This document shows positions 1-8,947 of a stretch of DNA of 38,723 nucleotides, piece after piece. The translations under genes and the position numbers were made by a program. The DNA is from an uncultured SAR116 cluster alpha proteobacterium (lineage in GTDB: Bacteria > Pseudomonadota > Alphaproteobacteria > Puniceispirillales > Marisalimonadaceae), in contig CACEFQ010000012.1 of assembly GCA_902558885.1 (NCBI GenBank), forward strand, positions 1 to 38,723, read 5' to 3'. The notes beneath the pieces are model-generated. The model was given only the letters and a program-made list of their open reading frames with translations. It was not told the DNA's origin and did no database searches. Position 1 is the first letter of the stretch. Each line of letters begins with the position of its first letter.

Positions 1-873
1 TTTACGAATTTAAAAAGTGAATTTAAAGATGTTTCTTCTGGTATTTGTATAGTTGAAAAAGAAAATTTCAAATTTTTAAATAAAGATATTATTAAGATAC
101 CATTTGATCAACCTAAAAAGGGTTTTTCAAAAATTTTAAAAAAATATTTAAATCAAAATCAAAAATATTATAATGAGAATAAAATTCATCCATCGGCAAT
201 AATACATAAAACTGCCAAGATTGGTAAAAATGTTTTTATAGGCGCATATTCTATTATTTGTGAGTATGTTATCATTGAAGATAATTCATATATATCTGAA
301 CGTGTTACTATTTCATCAAATTGTAAAATTGGAAAAGAGTGTTTTATTGGCGCTGGTGTTGTTATTGAATGCACAGTTATAAATAAAAAAGTAATTGTTG
401 CTCATAATACTGTTTTAGGAAAAATAGGATTTGGTTTTATTCCAGAAACTAATAAGACAAATTTAACTCCTCATGTGGGTGGCCTGATCATTGGTGAAGG
501 CACAAATATTGGTTCTGGTTGTACGATTGACAGAGGTTTGATTGATAATACTTTAATTGGTAATTATGTTATGATTGATAATCAAGTTCATATTGGCCAT
601 AACTGTATTATAAATGATTTTTGTATTTTAGCAGGGCAAGTTGGTTTGTCTGGTTCTGTTATTTTAGAAAAAAACGTAATTTTAGGTGGAGATGTAAGCA
701 TTAAAGACAACATCAAGATTGGACAAGATTCGGTAGTGGCTGGTGCTTCAAAAGTTTTTAATAGTTTTCCAAAAGCTAGTAAAATAGGGGGTAGCCCAGC
801 TCAAGATATTAACTCCTGGAAAAGACTTGTTGCATCACAAAGATTAAATCATAAAAAAAGAAAGAAAAACTAA
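1..873 (+). CDS. lpxD: UDP-3-O-acylglucosamine N-acyltransferase (5' end outside window)
   Basis: Adds the second 3-hydroxyacyl chain (N-acylation) to the UDP-GlcN lipid A precursor in the cytoplasm. The frame is open from base 1, giving 290 visible residues; compared with the usual length of about 340, roughly 50 N-terminal residues lie outside the window. The visible part holds the end of the uridine-binding domain and then left-handed beta-helix hexapeptide repeats (many [IV]G-x-x-x repeats from about residue 62). The LpxD signature TIDRG...VMIDNQVHIGHN is present; the His of GHN (visible codon 200) matches the catalytic His of the family. The stop shares one base with the fabZ ATG (TAATG), so the two are probably translationally coupled. 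An internal ATG near base 475 is not the true start because the family alignment runs through it. Confidence 0.95.
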   Translation, partial: FTNLKSEFKDVSSGICIVEKENFKFLNKDIIKIPFDQPKKGFSKILKKYLNQNQKYYNENKIHPSAIIHKTAKIGKNVFIGAYSIICEYVIIEDNSYISERVTISSNCKIGKECFIGAGVVIECTVINKKVIVAHNTVLGKIGFGFIPETNKTNLTPHVGGLIIGEGTNIGSGCTIDRGLIDNTLIGNYVMIDNQVHIGHNCIINDFCILAGQVGLSGSVILEKNVILGGDVSIKDNIKIGQDSVVAGASKVFNSFPKASKIGGSPAQDINSWKRLVASQRLNHKKRKKN

Positions 874-1352
874 TGGTTCTAAATGACGATAAAGGTGAAA
901 CAATTACACTTTTACATAATGATATAATTAAATTAATTCCTCATAGATTTCCATTTTTATTGATTGATAAAGTTACAGATATAGTATTCAATGAAAGTAT
1001 AACTGGTATAAAATCAGTAACATTCAATGAACCTTTTTTCCCAGGTCATTTTCCTGAACATCCAGTTATGCCAGGTGTTTTGATTTTGGAATCGATGGCT
1101 CAAACAGCTGCATGTTTAGTATCATATCAAGATAAATCTTTGTCTTCCAATAATCTTGTTTTTTTTACAGGTATAGAAAAAGCTAAATTTAGAAAACCAG
1201 TTACTCCAGGTAATGAATTGATTTTAAAAATAAATCTTATTTCAAACAAAAAATCTTTATATAAATTTAATGGTGAAGCTTTTGTTAAAAATATATTAGT
1301 AGCGTCTTCAGAGTTCTCGGCAATGCTTGTAAACGAGGAAAAAGCAAAATGA
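873..1352 (+). CDS. fabZ: 3-hydroxyacyl-ACP dehydratase FabZ
   Basis: Dehydrates (3R)-hydroxyacyl-ACP in fatty acid elongation and competes with LpxA/LpxD for the hydroxyacyl-ACP pool, which explains its place inside the lpx operon. It has 159 residues, normal for the family with a slightly long N-terminus. The hot-dog fold signature is complete: PHRFPFLLIDKV, then FPGHFPEHPVMPGVLILESMAQ, with catalytic His59 and Glu73. The ATG overlaps the lpxD stop by one base, and its own TGA overlaps the lpxA ATG (ATGA). The LLIDKV and LESMAQTAA segments are typical of FabZ rather than FabA. Confidence 0.96.
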   Translation: MVLNDDKGETITLLHNDIIKLIPHRFPFLLIDKVTDIVFNESITGIKSVTFNEPFFPGHFPEHPVMPGVLILESMAQTAACLVSYQDKSLSSNNLVFFTGIEKAKFRKPVTPGNELILKINLISNKKSLYKFNGEAFVKNILVASSEFSAMLVNEEKAK

Positions 1353-2146
1353 ACAATGTACATCCAACAGCAATAATTCATAAAGGGTGTGAAATTGACG
1401 AAAACGTTTTAATAGGTGCCTATTCTATAATTGGCCCAAATGTTAGAATAGGAAAAAATTCTAAAATTCATTCTCATGTTTTAATTGATGGGAATACTAC
1501 TATTGGAGTTAATAATGAAATCTATTCTTTTTCTGTATTAGGATCTAGTCCTCAACATTTAAAATATCAGGGAGAAAAGACACAACTTATAGTTGGTAAC
1601 AACAATATATTTAGAGAACATGTGACTGTTCATCCAGGCACAAAAGTCGGCATTCAAAAAACAATTATTGGTAATAATGGATTTTTTATGGTTGGTTCAC
1701 ATGTGGCTCATGATTGTCTGGTAGGCAATAATGTTGTTTTTGTAAATAATGCAGTTATTGGAGGTCATGTAGAAATTTCTGATTTTGTTTATTTAGGTGG
1801 TCAAAGTGCTGTTCATCAATATTGTAGAATTGGTAAACATGCTATTATAGGTGCTGGAACCACTATTGATGGTGATGTTATACCTTTTTCATCAGTTATA
1901 GGAAGTAGGGGTTATCTTAGTGGCTTAAATTTAGTCGGCTTAAAAAGAAGATCTTTTAAAAAAGACCAAATAAAGACATTAAGAAATGTTTATAGACTTC
2001 TATTTGCTCCCGAAGGAACATTTAATGAAAGACTTTTGGAGGTAAGTGAAACATATAATAAAAATGAATTGGTGAAAGAAATATTAAGTTTTTTAAAAGA
2101 AAATCTTAATCGTCCAATAGTTCATCCTAAAATGGGCAAGCACTAA
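1349..2146 (+). CDS. lpxA: UDP-N-acetylglucosamine O-acyltransferase LpxA
   Basis: Catalyses the first step of lipid A synthesis, transfer of a 3-hydroxyacyl group from ACP to UDP-GlcNAc. It has 265 residues, close to the 262 of the E. coli enzyme. It starts with the typical VHPTAIIHKGCEI and consists of hexapeptide repeats to about residue 190, followed by an alpha-helical C-terminus (RSFKKDQIKTLRNVYRLLF). The PQHLKYQGEKT segment and SHVAHDC are family hallmarks; His121 is the predicted catalytic base (His125 in E. coli). The ATG lies inside the fabZ stop and its TAA overlaps the lpxI ATG by one base. Confidence 0.97.
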   Translation: MNNVHPTAIIHKGCEIDENVLIGAYSIIGPNVRIGKNSKIHSHVLIDGNTTIGVNNEIYSFSVLGSSPQHLKYQGEKTQLIVGNNNIFREHVTVHPGTKVGIQKTIIGNNGFFMVGSHVAHDCLVGNNVVFVNNAVIGGHVEISDFVYLGGQSAVHQYCRIGKHAIIGAGTTIDGDVIPFSSVIGSRGYLSGLNLVGLKRRSFKKDQIKTLRNVYRLLFAPEGTFNERLLEVSETYNKNELVKEILSFLKENLNRPIVHPKMGKH

Positions 2147-2952
2147 TGAAAATAGCTATTATTGCTGGACATGGTTCTTTTCCTATTCAAATTGCAAAAG
2201 AAAATCCAGACACCTTCGTTTTGTGTGTTAAAGATCATTCGACTCCAAGTGATTTTAAAAATAATTCTGATATAATTTCTTTAAATGATCCATTAAGTTG
2301 GATTTCAGTATTAAAGAAAAATAAAATTACACATTTGGTAATGGCAGGTAAGATTAACAGAATTTCAAATGAAAAATTTCTTGTTAATGAAGTAACTCAT
2401 GACTTGATTAAAAAAACATTTTCTTTAGGTGATAATTCTGCTTTAAATCTTATTGAAAATTTTTTTAATGTAAATGGTTTTGAAATAATGCCAGTTACAT
2501 CCTTACTAAAGGATTGTTTTTTTACTAAAGGTTTTTATAAAGAAGAATTTTTTTCAATAAATTTTAAAAATTTTGTAATTGAAAATGCTAAATTTGGTAG
2601 TAATTTCTTAAAAAAAATGTCTGAGTTTGATGTTGGGCAATCAGTTGTTGTAAGTAATTCTATTGTATACGCTATAGAGGCTTTGGAAGGTACCCATGAA
2701 ATGATAATTAGAGCAGGAGAATTATATAATAATTTTAAAAATAATGATTTTGGACCAGTTTTAATTAAAATTCCTAAATTACATCAAAATTTTAATATGG
2801 ATTTACCGGTTATAGGATTAGAAACAATAAAAAAATGTAATGAATTAGGTTTTAGTTCAATCGTATTATCTTCTAAGGGTACTTTGATTGCAGATATAAA
2901 TATTGTTAAAAATTATTTACAAAAGAACAAATTTTGTATTTATGCAATTTAA
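2146..2952 (+). CDS. lpxI: UDP-2,3-diacylglucosamine pyrophosphatase LpxI
   Basis: Hydrolyses UDP-2,3-diacylglucosamine to lipid X and UMP. LpxI (DUF1009 family) replaces the unrelated LpxH in alphaproteobacteria and some other groups. The 268 residues show the family landmarks: N-terminal IAGHGSFP (residues 6-13), GDNSALNLIENFF (95-107), a central EALEGTHEMI (178-187), and MDLPVIGLETI (218-228), which contains a conserved Asp219 in the region reported to matter for catalysis. It sits between lpxA and lpxB, exactly where the pathway needs it. It starts in the TAATG overlap with lpxA and ends 24 bases before lpxB. Confidence 0.94.
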   Translation: MKIAIIAGHGSFPIQIAKENPDTFVLCVKDHSTPSDFKNNSDIISLNDPLSWISVLKKNKITHLVMAGKINRISNEKFLVNEVTHDLIKKTFSLGDNSALNLIENFFNVNGFEIMPVTSLLKDCFFTKGFYKEEFFSINFKNFVIENAKFGSNFLKKMSEFDVGQSVVVSNSIVYAIEALEGTHEMIIRAGELYNNFKNNDFGPVLIKIPKLHQNFNMDLPVIGLETIKKCNELGFSSIVLSSKGTLIADINIVKNYLQKNKFCIYAI

Positions 2953-2976
2953 AATTTTTATTTTGACAATAAAATT

Positions 2977-4173
2977 ATGAAATTAAACAAAAATTATAAA
3001 ATTTTTATTCTAGCAGGTGAATCCTCTGGTGATTATATAGGTTCATGTATTATCAAAGGTATTAAACAATATAATGATAAGATTAAATTTTTTGGGGTTG
3101 GTGGAGATTTAATGAAAAATGAGGGTTTGAGCTCTCTTTACAATATAAAAGAATTCAATGTAATAGGTTTTTTGAATACTTTAATCAAACTTAAAAAATT
3201 AAGAAATTATGTCAATGAAATTGTAAAATTTATTATAAAAGAAAAACCAAAACTTGTTATTACAATCGATACTAAAGGTTTTTCTCTAGCATTAGCAAAA
3301 TCTTTGAAGATAGCTTTTAAAAATTCTGATTTTAAATGTCCTTTAATACATTTTGTGCCTCCAACAATATGGGCTTATGGTCAATCAAGAATAAAAAAAT
3401 GGAAGAATCTCCATGAAGAACTAATTTGTCTTTATAAAATAGAAGAAGATATTTTTAAAGATTATGATACTAAATGTATATATTTAGGAAATCCAATTAT
3501 AGAAAAATTTTTAAATTTTGAACAATCTAAAAAATATCATAATACTGATGTTTACCATTCCAAAAGAATTAATTGCCTATTATTACCTGGAAGTAGAAAC
3601 AGCGAAATAAAATATATTTTACCTGAATTTATTAAATTAATAAAAAACACAAATAATAAATTTAGAAATGTAAATTGGATTATACCAACAACTAAATCAC
3701 AATACTTAAATGTTTCATCAAAAATAAATGAAATAAGATCTTACCCTATTGAAGTAATTATTCTTGAAGATAACTATGAAGTAATTAAGGATGCAAGCAT
3801 TGCAATTGCCTGTAGTGGAACTATTACCCTTGAGTTGGTATTATTCAAAATTCCAACAATTGCAGTTTATAAAACAGATTTTATTAGTGCTTTTATAGGA
3901 AGAATGTTAGTGAATTTTGAAAATGTAATTTTACCAAATTTTTTATTAAAAAAAAATGTAGTACCATTTCTTTTTCAAGAAAAATGTAATTATATTGAAA
4001 TGGAAAAAGTTTTAATTAATTTTATAAATAATTTAGATATTCAAAATAAGCTTTATAAGGATTATTCAAAAATTATTCTTAAAAACATGCATTATTTAGA
4101 TAATAAATCAACAAATTTTACAAGAAATTCTGGTAAAATGATAATTAATCTAATCAATAATTACGATAGATAA
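2977..4173 (+). CDS. lpxB: lipid-A-disaccharide synthase LpxB
   Basis: Membrane-associated GT-B glycosyltransferase that joins lipid X and UDP-diacylglucosamine into the lipid A disaccharide. The 398 residues carry AGESSGD (13-19), HFVPPTIWAYGQSRIKKWK (125-143; usually HYVxPxVWAW), LLPGSRNSEI (202-211), and a C-terminal CSGTITLELV...VYKTD nucleotide-sugar region. Asp98 in IDTKGF matches the conserved Asp of the usual IDxPDF motif, but the PDF part has drifted to KGF here. The gene is very Lys/Ile/Asn-rich, consistent with the low GC. No strong Shine-Dalgarno sequence is visible in the 24-base gap after lpxI. Its stop codon abuts the stop of the convergent gltA with no base between them. Confidence 0.95.
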   Translation: MKLNKNYKIFILAGESSGDYIGSCIIKGIKQYNDKIKFFGVGGDLMKNEGLSSLYNIKEFNVIGFLNTLIKLKKLRNYVNEIVKFIIKEKPKLVITIDTKGFSLALAKSLKIAFKNSDFKCPLIHFVPPTIWAYGQSRIKKWKNLHEELICLYKIEEDIFKDYDTKCIYLGNPIIEKFLNFEQSKKYHNTDVYHSKRINCLLLPGSRNSEIKYILPEFIKLIKNTNNKFRNVNWIIPTTKSQYLNVSSKINEIRSYPIEVIILEDNYEVIKDASIAIACSGTITLELVLFKIPTIAVYKTDFISAFIGRMLVNFENVILPNFLLKKNVVPFLFQEKCNYIEMEKVLINFINNLDIQNKLYKDYSKIILKNMHYLDNKSTNFTRNSGKMIINLINNYDR

Positions 4174-5475
4174 TTATCTGTTTTGTAATTCGACAAAATC
4201 TCTCATAGTGTTTCCTGTATATAGCTGTCTAGGTCTACCTATTCTTTGAACTGGATCAGTAATCATTTCGTTCCATTGAGCCACCCAACCAACTGTTCTG
4301 GCTAGAGCAAACAAAACTGTAAACATGTCAGTAGGAAATCCCATAGCTTTTAGAATTATTCCTGAATAAAAATCAACATTAGGGTAAAGCTTCTTTTCAA
4401 TAAAATATTCGTCATTGAGAGCAATTTTCTCTAATTCCATTGCTATTTCTAAAAGTGGATCATTTTTTATTCCTAACAAATCTAAAACTTCATGACATGA
4501 AACTCTCATCACAGCAGCTCTTGGATCGTAATTTTTATACACTCTATGGCCAAATCCAAACAATCGAAAAGGATCATTTTTATCTTTAGCCTTTTTTACG
4601 AATTCATTAATTCTATCTACCGTGCCTATTTCAGATAACATCTTCAATACAGCTTCATTTGCACCACCATGAGCTGGTCCCCATAAGGATGCAATACCAG
4701 CTGCAATGCATGCAAAAGGGTTTGCGCCGGAAGATCCAGCAATCCTTACAGTTGAGGTTGATGCGTTTTGTTCGTGATCAGCATGTAAAATTAATATTTT
4801 ATCCATGGCTCTAGCAATAATTGGATCTATTTTATATTTTTCAGCGGGAACTGAAAAACACATATGCAAAAAGTTTTCAGCATAAGTTAAATCATTTTGT
4901 GGGTAATTAAATGGTTGGCCTAACGAATACTTATACGCCATTGCAGCAATAGTTGGGATTTTAGCTATCATTCTTCTTGAAGAAACAAGTCTTTCATATG
5001 GATCATTTATATTTGTTGAATCAGGGTAAAATGATGAAAGAGCTCCTACTACACCGACCATTATCGCCATTGGATGTGCATCGCGTCTAAAGCCTCTATA
5101 AAAGTTTATTAATTGTTCATGAACCATCGTGTGATAGGTTATGGCGTTTTCAAATTCTTCTTTTTCTGGTTTATTAGGTAAATTTCCATTTAGCAATAAG
5201 TAAGCCACTTCTAAAAAACTACTTTTGTCAGCTAACTGATCGATAGGATAACCCCTATGTAGTAATATTCCATTTTCTCCATCTATATAGGTAATGCCTG
5301 ACTCACATGAACCAGTCGATCCGTATCCTGGATCATAGGTAAAAATGCCTAGACTACTATAAAGTGACCTTATATCTACTACGGATGGCCCAACGGTACC
5401 TGATAAAGTTTTTAATTCCATTTCTTTGCCATTAAATATAATTTTATTATTATCTGATGATGAAATGTTTGACAT
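4174..5475 (-). CDS. gltA: citrate synthase
   Basis: Condenses acetyl-CoA and oxaloacetate to citrate, the entry step of the TCA cycle. It has 433 residues, the length of the type II, Gram-negative hexameric enzymes. The active-site residues are in their standard contexts: [14 protein letters not shown] (231-244), GPAHGGANE with His269, [15 protein letters not shown] with His310, and NVDFYSG with Asp368 (His264, His305 and Asp362 in E. coli). The N-terminal [22 protein letters not shown] block is typical. The ATG is preceded by an AGGT-type ribosome site about 8 bases upstream on the minus strand. It is the last gene of the leftward run, 51 bases after gltX. Confidence 0.97.
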   Translation of the reverse strand: MSNISSSDNNKIIFNGKEMELKTLSGTVGPSVVDIRSLYSSLGIFTYDPGYGSTGSCESGITYIDGENGILLHRGYPIDQLADKSSFLEVAYLLLNGNLPNKPEKEEFENAITYHTMVHEQLINFYRGFRRDAHPMAIMVGVVGALSSFYPDSTNINDPYERLVSSRRMIAKIPTIAAMAYKYSLGQPFNYPQNDLTYAENFLHMCFSVPAEKYKIDPIIARAMDKILILHADHEQNASTSTVRIAGSSGANPFACIAAGIASLWGPAHGGANEAVLKMLSEIGTVDRINEFVKKAKDKNDPFRLFGFGHRVYKNYDPRAAVMRVSCHEVLDLLGIKNDPLLEIAMELEKIALNDEYFIEKKLYPNVDFYSGIILKAMGFPTDMFTVLFALARTVGWVAQWNEMITDPVQRIGRPRQLYTGNTMRDFVELQNR

Positions 5476-5526
5476 GTTAATTACCTATATTATTTATCAA
5501 GTTTTATTTGGATTTTTTTTAAATTG

Positions 5527-6930
5527 TTAATATTTATAATTTAGTCGATTTACAGTAATTGTACAACCTAGTTCATAAATAATTGAAACTAAATCAGGAG
5601 AATTAGTTTTACCAGTTAAGGCAATTCTAAGCATTGGACCAATATCTTTGAAAGTTAATGAATTTTCAAAAATATACTGGTTAAGGCAGTTTTTAATGTT
5701 TTCCATGCTCCATTCACACTCTTTTAATAGTGATCCGATTTCTTTCAGCAAAAATTTATTATTTTGCAGTTTTAGTTGTAAATTTTTATCTTTACAAAAA
5801 AAGTCGTGTTGAAAAAGCCAATCAAATTCATCTTCTAAATCTGTATAAACTTTAACCCGTTTTAGGAGTTCCGGTAGTAAAGATTTAAATCTTTTTTGTT
5901 CTTCTTTATTCAAAGAGAGCTTAAATCTCTCTACAATCAACTTGTATACATCATTTACTTTCATAATATTCAGGTATTTGGAATTAATATTATTTAGCTT
6001 TTTTAAATCAAATTTTGCTGGAGATTTATTTACCTTTTCGAGAGTAAATAACTTGGTAGCTCTATCTATAAAATAGTCTTCATCATTTTTAGCGGACCAT
6101 CCTAATTGAAGTAAGTATGAAAACATTGCTTCACTAGTATAGCCTAAATCATGATAATCATATAGACTTGTGGCACCGTGTCTTTTGGATAATTTAGCTC
6201 CATCTAGTCCATGAATTAGAGGTATATGTGCGTAATATGGTATATTCCAGTTAAGATATTTAATAATTTGTATTTGCCTAAATGCATTATTAAAATGATC
6301 ATCACCTCTGATTATATGAGTAATTCCCATGTCATTGTCATCTACTACTGATGATAACATATATGTTGGTGTATTATCTGATCTTAAAATAACCATATCA
6401 TCTAGGATTTCATTTTTTATTGTAACTTTTCCTTGAACTATATCGTTTATTGTTGTCGTACCATCAGATGGCATTTTTAAACGGATAACAAATTCTTTAT
6501 TTTTATACTCATCTTGTTCTTTTTTTTTTCTCCATGGTGATTTAATTGGAATTCCATTTTCACGGCTTTTTATTCTTAATTTTTCTAATTCATCAGATTT
6601 TAAAAAACATTTATAGGCAAAACCTTTTTCTAAAAGCTCATAAGCAACTTTTATATGTGAATTAAAATTTTGGGATTGGTAAACTATTTTATATTTAGAA
6701 TTTATATTTAGCCAATTTAAGCCTTGATGTATGGCTTTAATAGCTTCTTCAGAAGATCTTTTTTTATCGGTATCCTCAATTCTTACTAAATATTTTCCAG
6801 AATGTTTTTTTGCAAATAAATAGTTGAATATTGCTGTTCTAGCACCGCCAATATGCAAATATCCTGTAGGTGAGGGTGCAAATCTTGTAACTACGTCCAA
6901 ATCACTGCCTATGAATATGTTAAATGACAA
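5527..6930 (-). CDS. gltX: glutamyl-tRNA synthetase (TTG start, position uncertain)
   Basis: Charges tRNA-Glu with glutamate, and in organisms lacking GlnRS may also charge tRNA-Gln. Class I synthetase signatures are present: RFAPSPTGYLHIGGARTA (HIGH-like, residues 26-29) and GAKLSKRHGA (KMSKS-like, 246-250), plus THIIRGDDHFNNAFRQIQI. At up to 467 residues it is full length. No in-frame ATG exists at the N-terminus. The longest reading starts with TTG at 6930, but a second TTG at 6900 (codon 11) has a weak AGGCAG sequence just upstream and would give M-DVVTRFAPSPTG, the usual family N-terminus, so 6900 may be the real start. Its substrate tRNA-Glu is also in this window (15696-15770). Confidence 0.94.
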   Translation of the reverse strand: MSFNIFIGSDLDVVTRFAPSPTGYLHIGGARTAIFNYLFAKKHSGKYLVRIEDTDKKRSSEEAIKAIHQGLNWLNINSKYKIVYQSQNFNSHIKVAYELLEKGFAYKCFLKSDELEKLRIKSRENGIPIKSPWRKKKEQDEYKNKEFVIRLKMPSDGTTTINDIVQGKVTIKNEILDDMVILRSDNTPTYMLSSVVDDNDMGITHIIRGDDHFNNAFRQIQIIKYLNWNIPYYAHIPLIHGLDGAKLSKRHGATSLYDYHDLGYTSEAMFSYLLQLGWSAKNDEDYFIDRATKLFTLEKVNKSPAKFDLKKLNNINSKYLNIMKVNDVYKLIVERFKLSLNKEEQKRFKSLLPELLKRVKVYTDLEDEFDWLFQHDFFCKDKNLQLKLQNNKFLLKEIGSLLKECEWSMENIKNCLNQYIFENSLTFKDIGPMLRIALTGKTNSPDLVSIIYELGCTITVNRLNYKY

Positions 6931-6976
6931 TATTTGACATAATTTTGCATAAATTTAAAGAGTTATTGATACATTT

Positions 6977-7660
6977 TTAGTGATATTTTCTTAAAAGTGC
7001 ACACATTTTTCCTTGTATCGTAACCCTGTCTGGTCCATATATTTGGGTTTTATAATTTTTGTTAGCAGGTTCGAGGGCGATACTATCTCCTTTTTTTCTA
7101 AATTTTTTTAATGTTGCTTCTTCTTTGTCAATTAAAGCAACAACAATATCTCCATTATTAACATTTGTTATTTTACTTATTAAAACTGTATCTCCATCAA
7201 ATATACCTTCGTCTATCATTGAATCTCCCTCTACAGTTAAGGCATAACTTTCCTCGGAAATTAGATAATTTCTAGGTACATCAATAAATTTTTCATAATT
7301 TGAGATTGCTTCAATTGGTGTTCCAGCTGCAATTTTTCCTAGCAATGGTATTTTTTTTGTGTCTTCATTTGATATTTCTTTATTATTCCTATCTTTTGGG
7401 TGTAATAACTTATTAATATCTATCACATTGCTAATGAAAGGTTGTCCATTTGGGTATTTAGTTGGGGCTATTGCTCTAGCTTTATTTTCTAGATGTTTAA
7501 TATATCCTCTTTCCTCAAGAGCTTTTACAATTCTATGAATGCCAGATTTAGATTTTAAATTTAGCTCTATACAGATTTCTTCATATGAAGGTGATACGCC
7601 ATCTTTTTCTATACGTTTAATTAAGAAACTTAATAATTGATTTTGTTTATTTGTTAACAT
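6977..7660 (-). CDS. lexA: LexA repressor (SOS regulator)
   Basis: Represses the SOS regulon and cleaves itself when RecA is activated by DNA damage. I start it at the ATG at 7660 because GAGGAAA lies just upstream, the product begins MLTNKQNQLLSFLI as the family does, and a longer reading from a TTG at 7711 would run through the LexA operator. The 227-residue product has an N-terminal winged helix-turn-helix (SPSYEEICIELNLKSKSGIHRIVKALEERG, 23-52), the Ala112-Gly113 cleavage bond in GKIAAGTP, nucleophile Ser147 in EGDSMIDEG, and general-base Lys185 in EATLKKF. The SKSGIHR recognition helix is the alphaproteobacterial type, which fits the GTTC-N7-GTTC box found upstream. Confidence 0.96.
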   Translation of the reverse strand: MLTNKQNQLLSFLIKRIEKDGVSPSYEEICIELNLKSKSGIHRIVKALEERGYIKHLENKARAIAPTKYPNGQPFISNVIDINKLLHPKDRNNKEISNEDTKKIPLLGKIAAGTPIEAISNYEKFIDVPRNYLISEESYALTVEGDSMIDEGIFDGDTVLISKITNVNNGDIVVALIDKEEATLKKFRKKGDSIALEPANKNYKTQIYGPDRVTIQGKMCALLRKYH

Positions 7661-7671
7661 AATTTCCTCGT

Positions 7672-7686
7672 GTTCACCGTTTGTTC
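7672..7686 (-). promoter_or_regulatory. LexA operator (alphaproteobacterial SOS box) of lexA
   Basis: The plus strand reads GTTC, seven bases (ACCGTTT), GTTC, a perfect direct repeat matching the known alphaproteobacterial LexA box GTTC-N7-GTTC. It lies 12 bases upstream of the lexA ATG on the minus strand, just before the GAGGAAA ribosome site. A plausible promoter reads TTGTAT (7711-7706), 17 bases, TAGAAC (7688-7683), so the -10 would overlap the operator, as expected for autorepression. The promoter match is only moderate; the operator match is exact. Confidence 0.85.
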
Positions 7687-7714
7687 TACAATATTTGGAT
7701 TCAAAATACAAGTT

Positions 7715-8947
7715 TTAAATATTATTTGGGAATTTAAATACTTTTACATTTTCACCTTTGCTGATTGATTTTTCAAATGGATCTCTTACAATTAAACAGT
7801 CTGCTTTTGAAAAATTTGTAATCATTGAGCTGTCTTGTAAGTTAAATGGTTTAACATTTAACACGCCATTTTTGTAGCTTGTGTTTGCTCTTACAAAATC
7901 TAGTCTTTTATCATTTTTAGACAATTTTCCATTTAAAACACCATTTTCTAAAAGTGGGAAAGAGCTATTGTCACCTAACATTTTTCTAATAGCAATGTTC
8001 ACAAATATTAATGAGCAAACACCTGAAGACACAGGATTTCCTGGTAATCCAATTAATGGAGTATTATTTATTTTTGAAAAAAGTAAGGGTTTACCAGGCC
8101 TCATAGCTATTTTCCAAAATTCAATTTTGTTCTCAAATTTTGATAAAGCTTTTTGTATTAAATCATATTTCCCAACTGAAACTCCTCCAGTTGTTATTAT
8201 TAAATCACTATCAAGAGCATTCTCTAATATTTCATAAATATCTTGTAAATTATCTTTAGCAACTGGCAAAATTCTAGTTGTTCCACCAAACTCTTGGACC
8301 ATAGATGCTAACATGAGGCTGTTACCACTAGGAATTTTATCCTTTGATATTTGCTCACCTACTTTTAAAATTTCATTACCAGTAGATAAAATAGAAACTG
8401 TTGGTTTTCTAGATACTGTCAACCAAGCTTGTCCAGTCATAGCAATAGATCCAAGATGACGTGATTTTAAGACTGTTCCTTTATTAAAGAGTATGTTGTT
8501 TTTTTTGAAATCTAATCCTTTTTTTCGAACAAACTGACTTTTCTTAGGACTTTCTTTAATTATTATGTAATTTCCATTGTTTGAGACTTTTACATTCTCT
8601 TGAATAATAACCGTATTGCTTCCTTGAGGTAATTTGGCTCCTGTAAAAATTCTGACAGTTTCTAAAGAGTTTATTTTTTTAGAGTAAGGAACACCAGCAG
8701 AAGACTCTCCAACAATTTTAAACTTTTTAATTTTGCTATCTTTTAAATTATTAAAATCTTTGTGATTTACAGCATATCCATCCATCGAAGAAACATCATA
8801 CTTAGGGCTGTCTACTTCACTAATTATGGGTTTGGCAAGGCATCTTCCTAGAGCATCCTTAAGAAAAATGTCTTCGTGACCTATTTTATGAAAATTTGAT
8901 TTTATCTTATTAATTGCTTCATCTAAGGACAGCAAATCAGACTGCAT
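7715..8947 (-). CDS. moeA: molybdopterin molybdenumtransferase MoeA
   Basis: Inserts molybdate into adenylylated molybdopterin, the last general step of molybdenum cofactor synthesis in the cytoplasm. The 410-residue protein has the MoeA landmarks: SPKYDVSSMDGYAV (47-60), IFTGAKLPQGSNTVI, ILSTGNE, TTGGVSVGKYD (MoCF-binding loop), and GLPGNPVSS, then a small C-terminal barrel domain. Its start overlaps the 3' end of moaC by 11 bases, so the two are probably co-translated. The likely client in this window is the molybdenum hydroxylase at 24326-27916. Placement between moaC and lexA is a familiar alphaproteobacterial order. Confidence 0.95.
   Translation of the reverse strand: MQSDLLSLDEAINKIKSNFHKIGHEDIFLKDALGRCLAKPIISEVDSPKYDVSSMDGYAVNHKDFNNLKDSKIKKFKIVGESSAGVPYSKKINSLETVRIFTGAKLPQGSNTVIIQENVKVSNNGNYIIIKESPKKSQFVRKKGLDFKKNNILFNKGTVLKSRHLGSIAMTGQAWLTVSRKPTVSILSTGNEILKVGEQISKDKIPSGNSLMLASMVQEFGGTTRILPVAKDNLQDIYEILENALDSDLIITTGGVSVGKYDLIQKALSKFENKIEFWKIAMRPGKPLLFSKINNTPLIGLPGNPVSSGVCSLIFVNIAIRKMLGDNSSFPLLENGVLNGKLSKNDKRLDFVRANTSYKNGVLNVKPFNLQDSSMITNFSKADCLIVRDPFEKSISKGENVKVFKFPNNI

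Noticed and set aside
7661-7711. Longer lexA starting at the TTG at 7711
   Set aside because: It would place the LexA operator and Shine-Dalgarno sequence inside the coding region and add residues not seen in the family.
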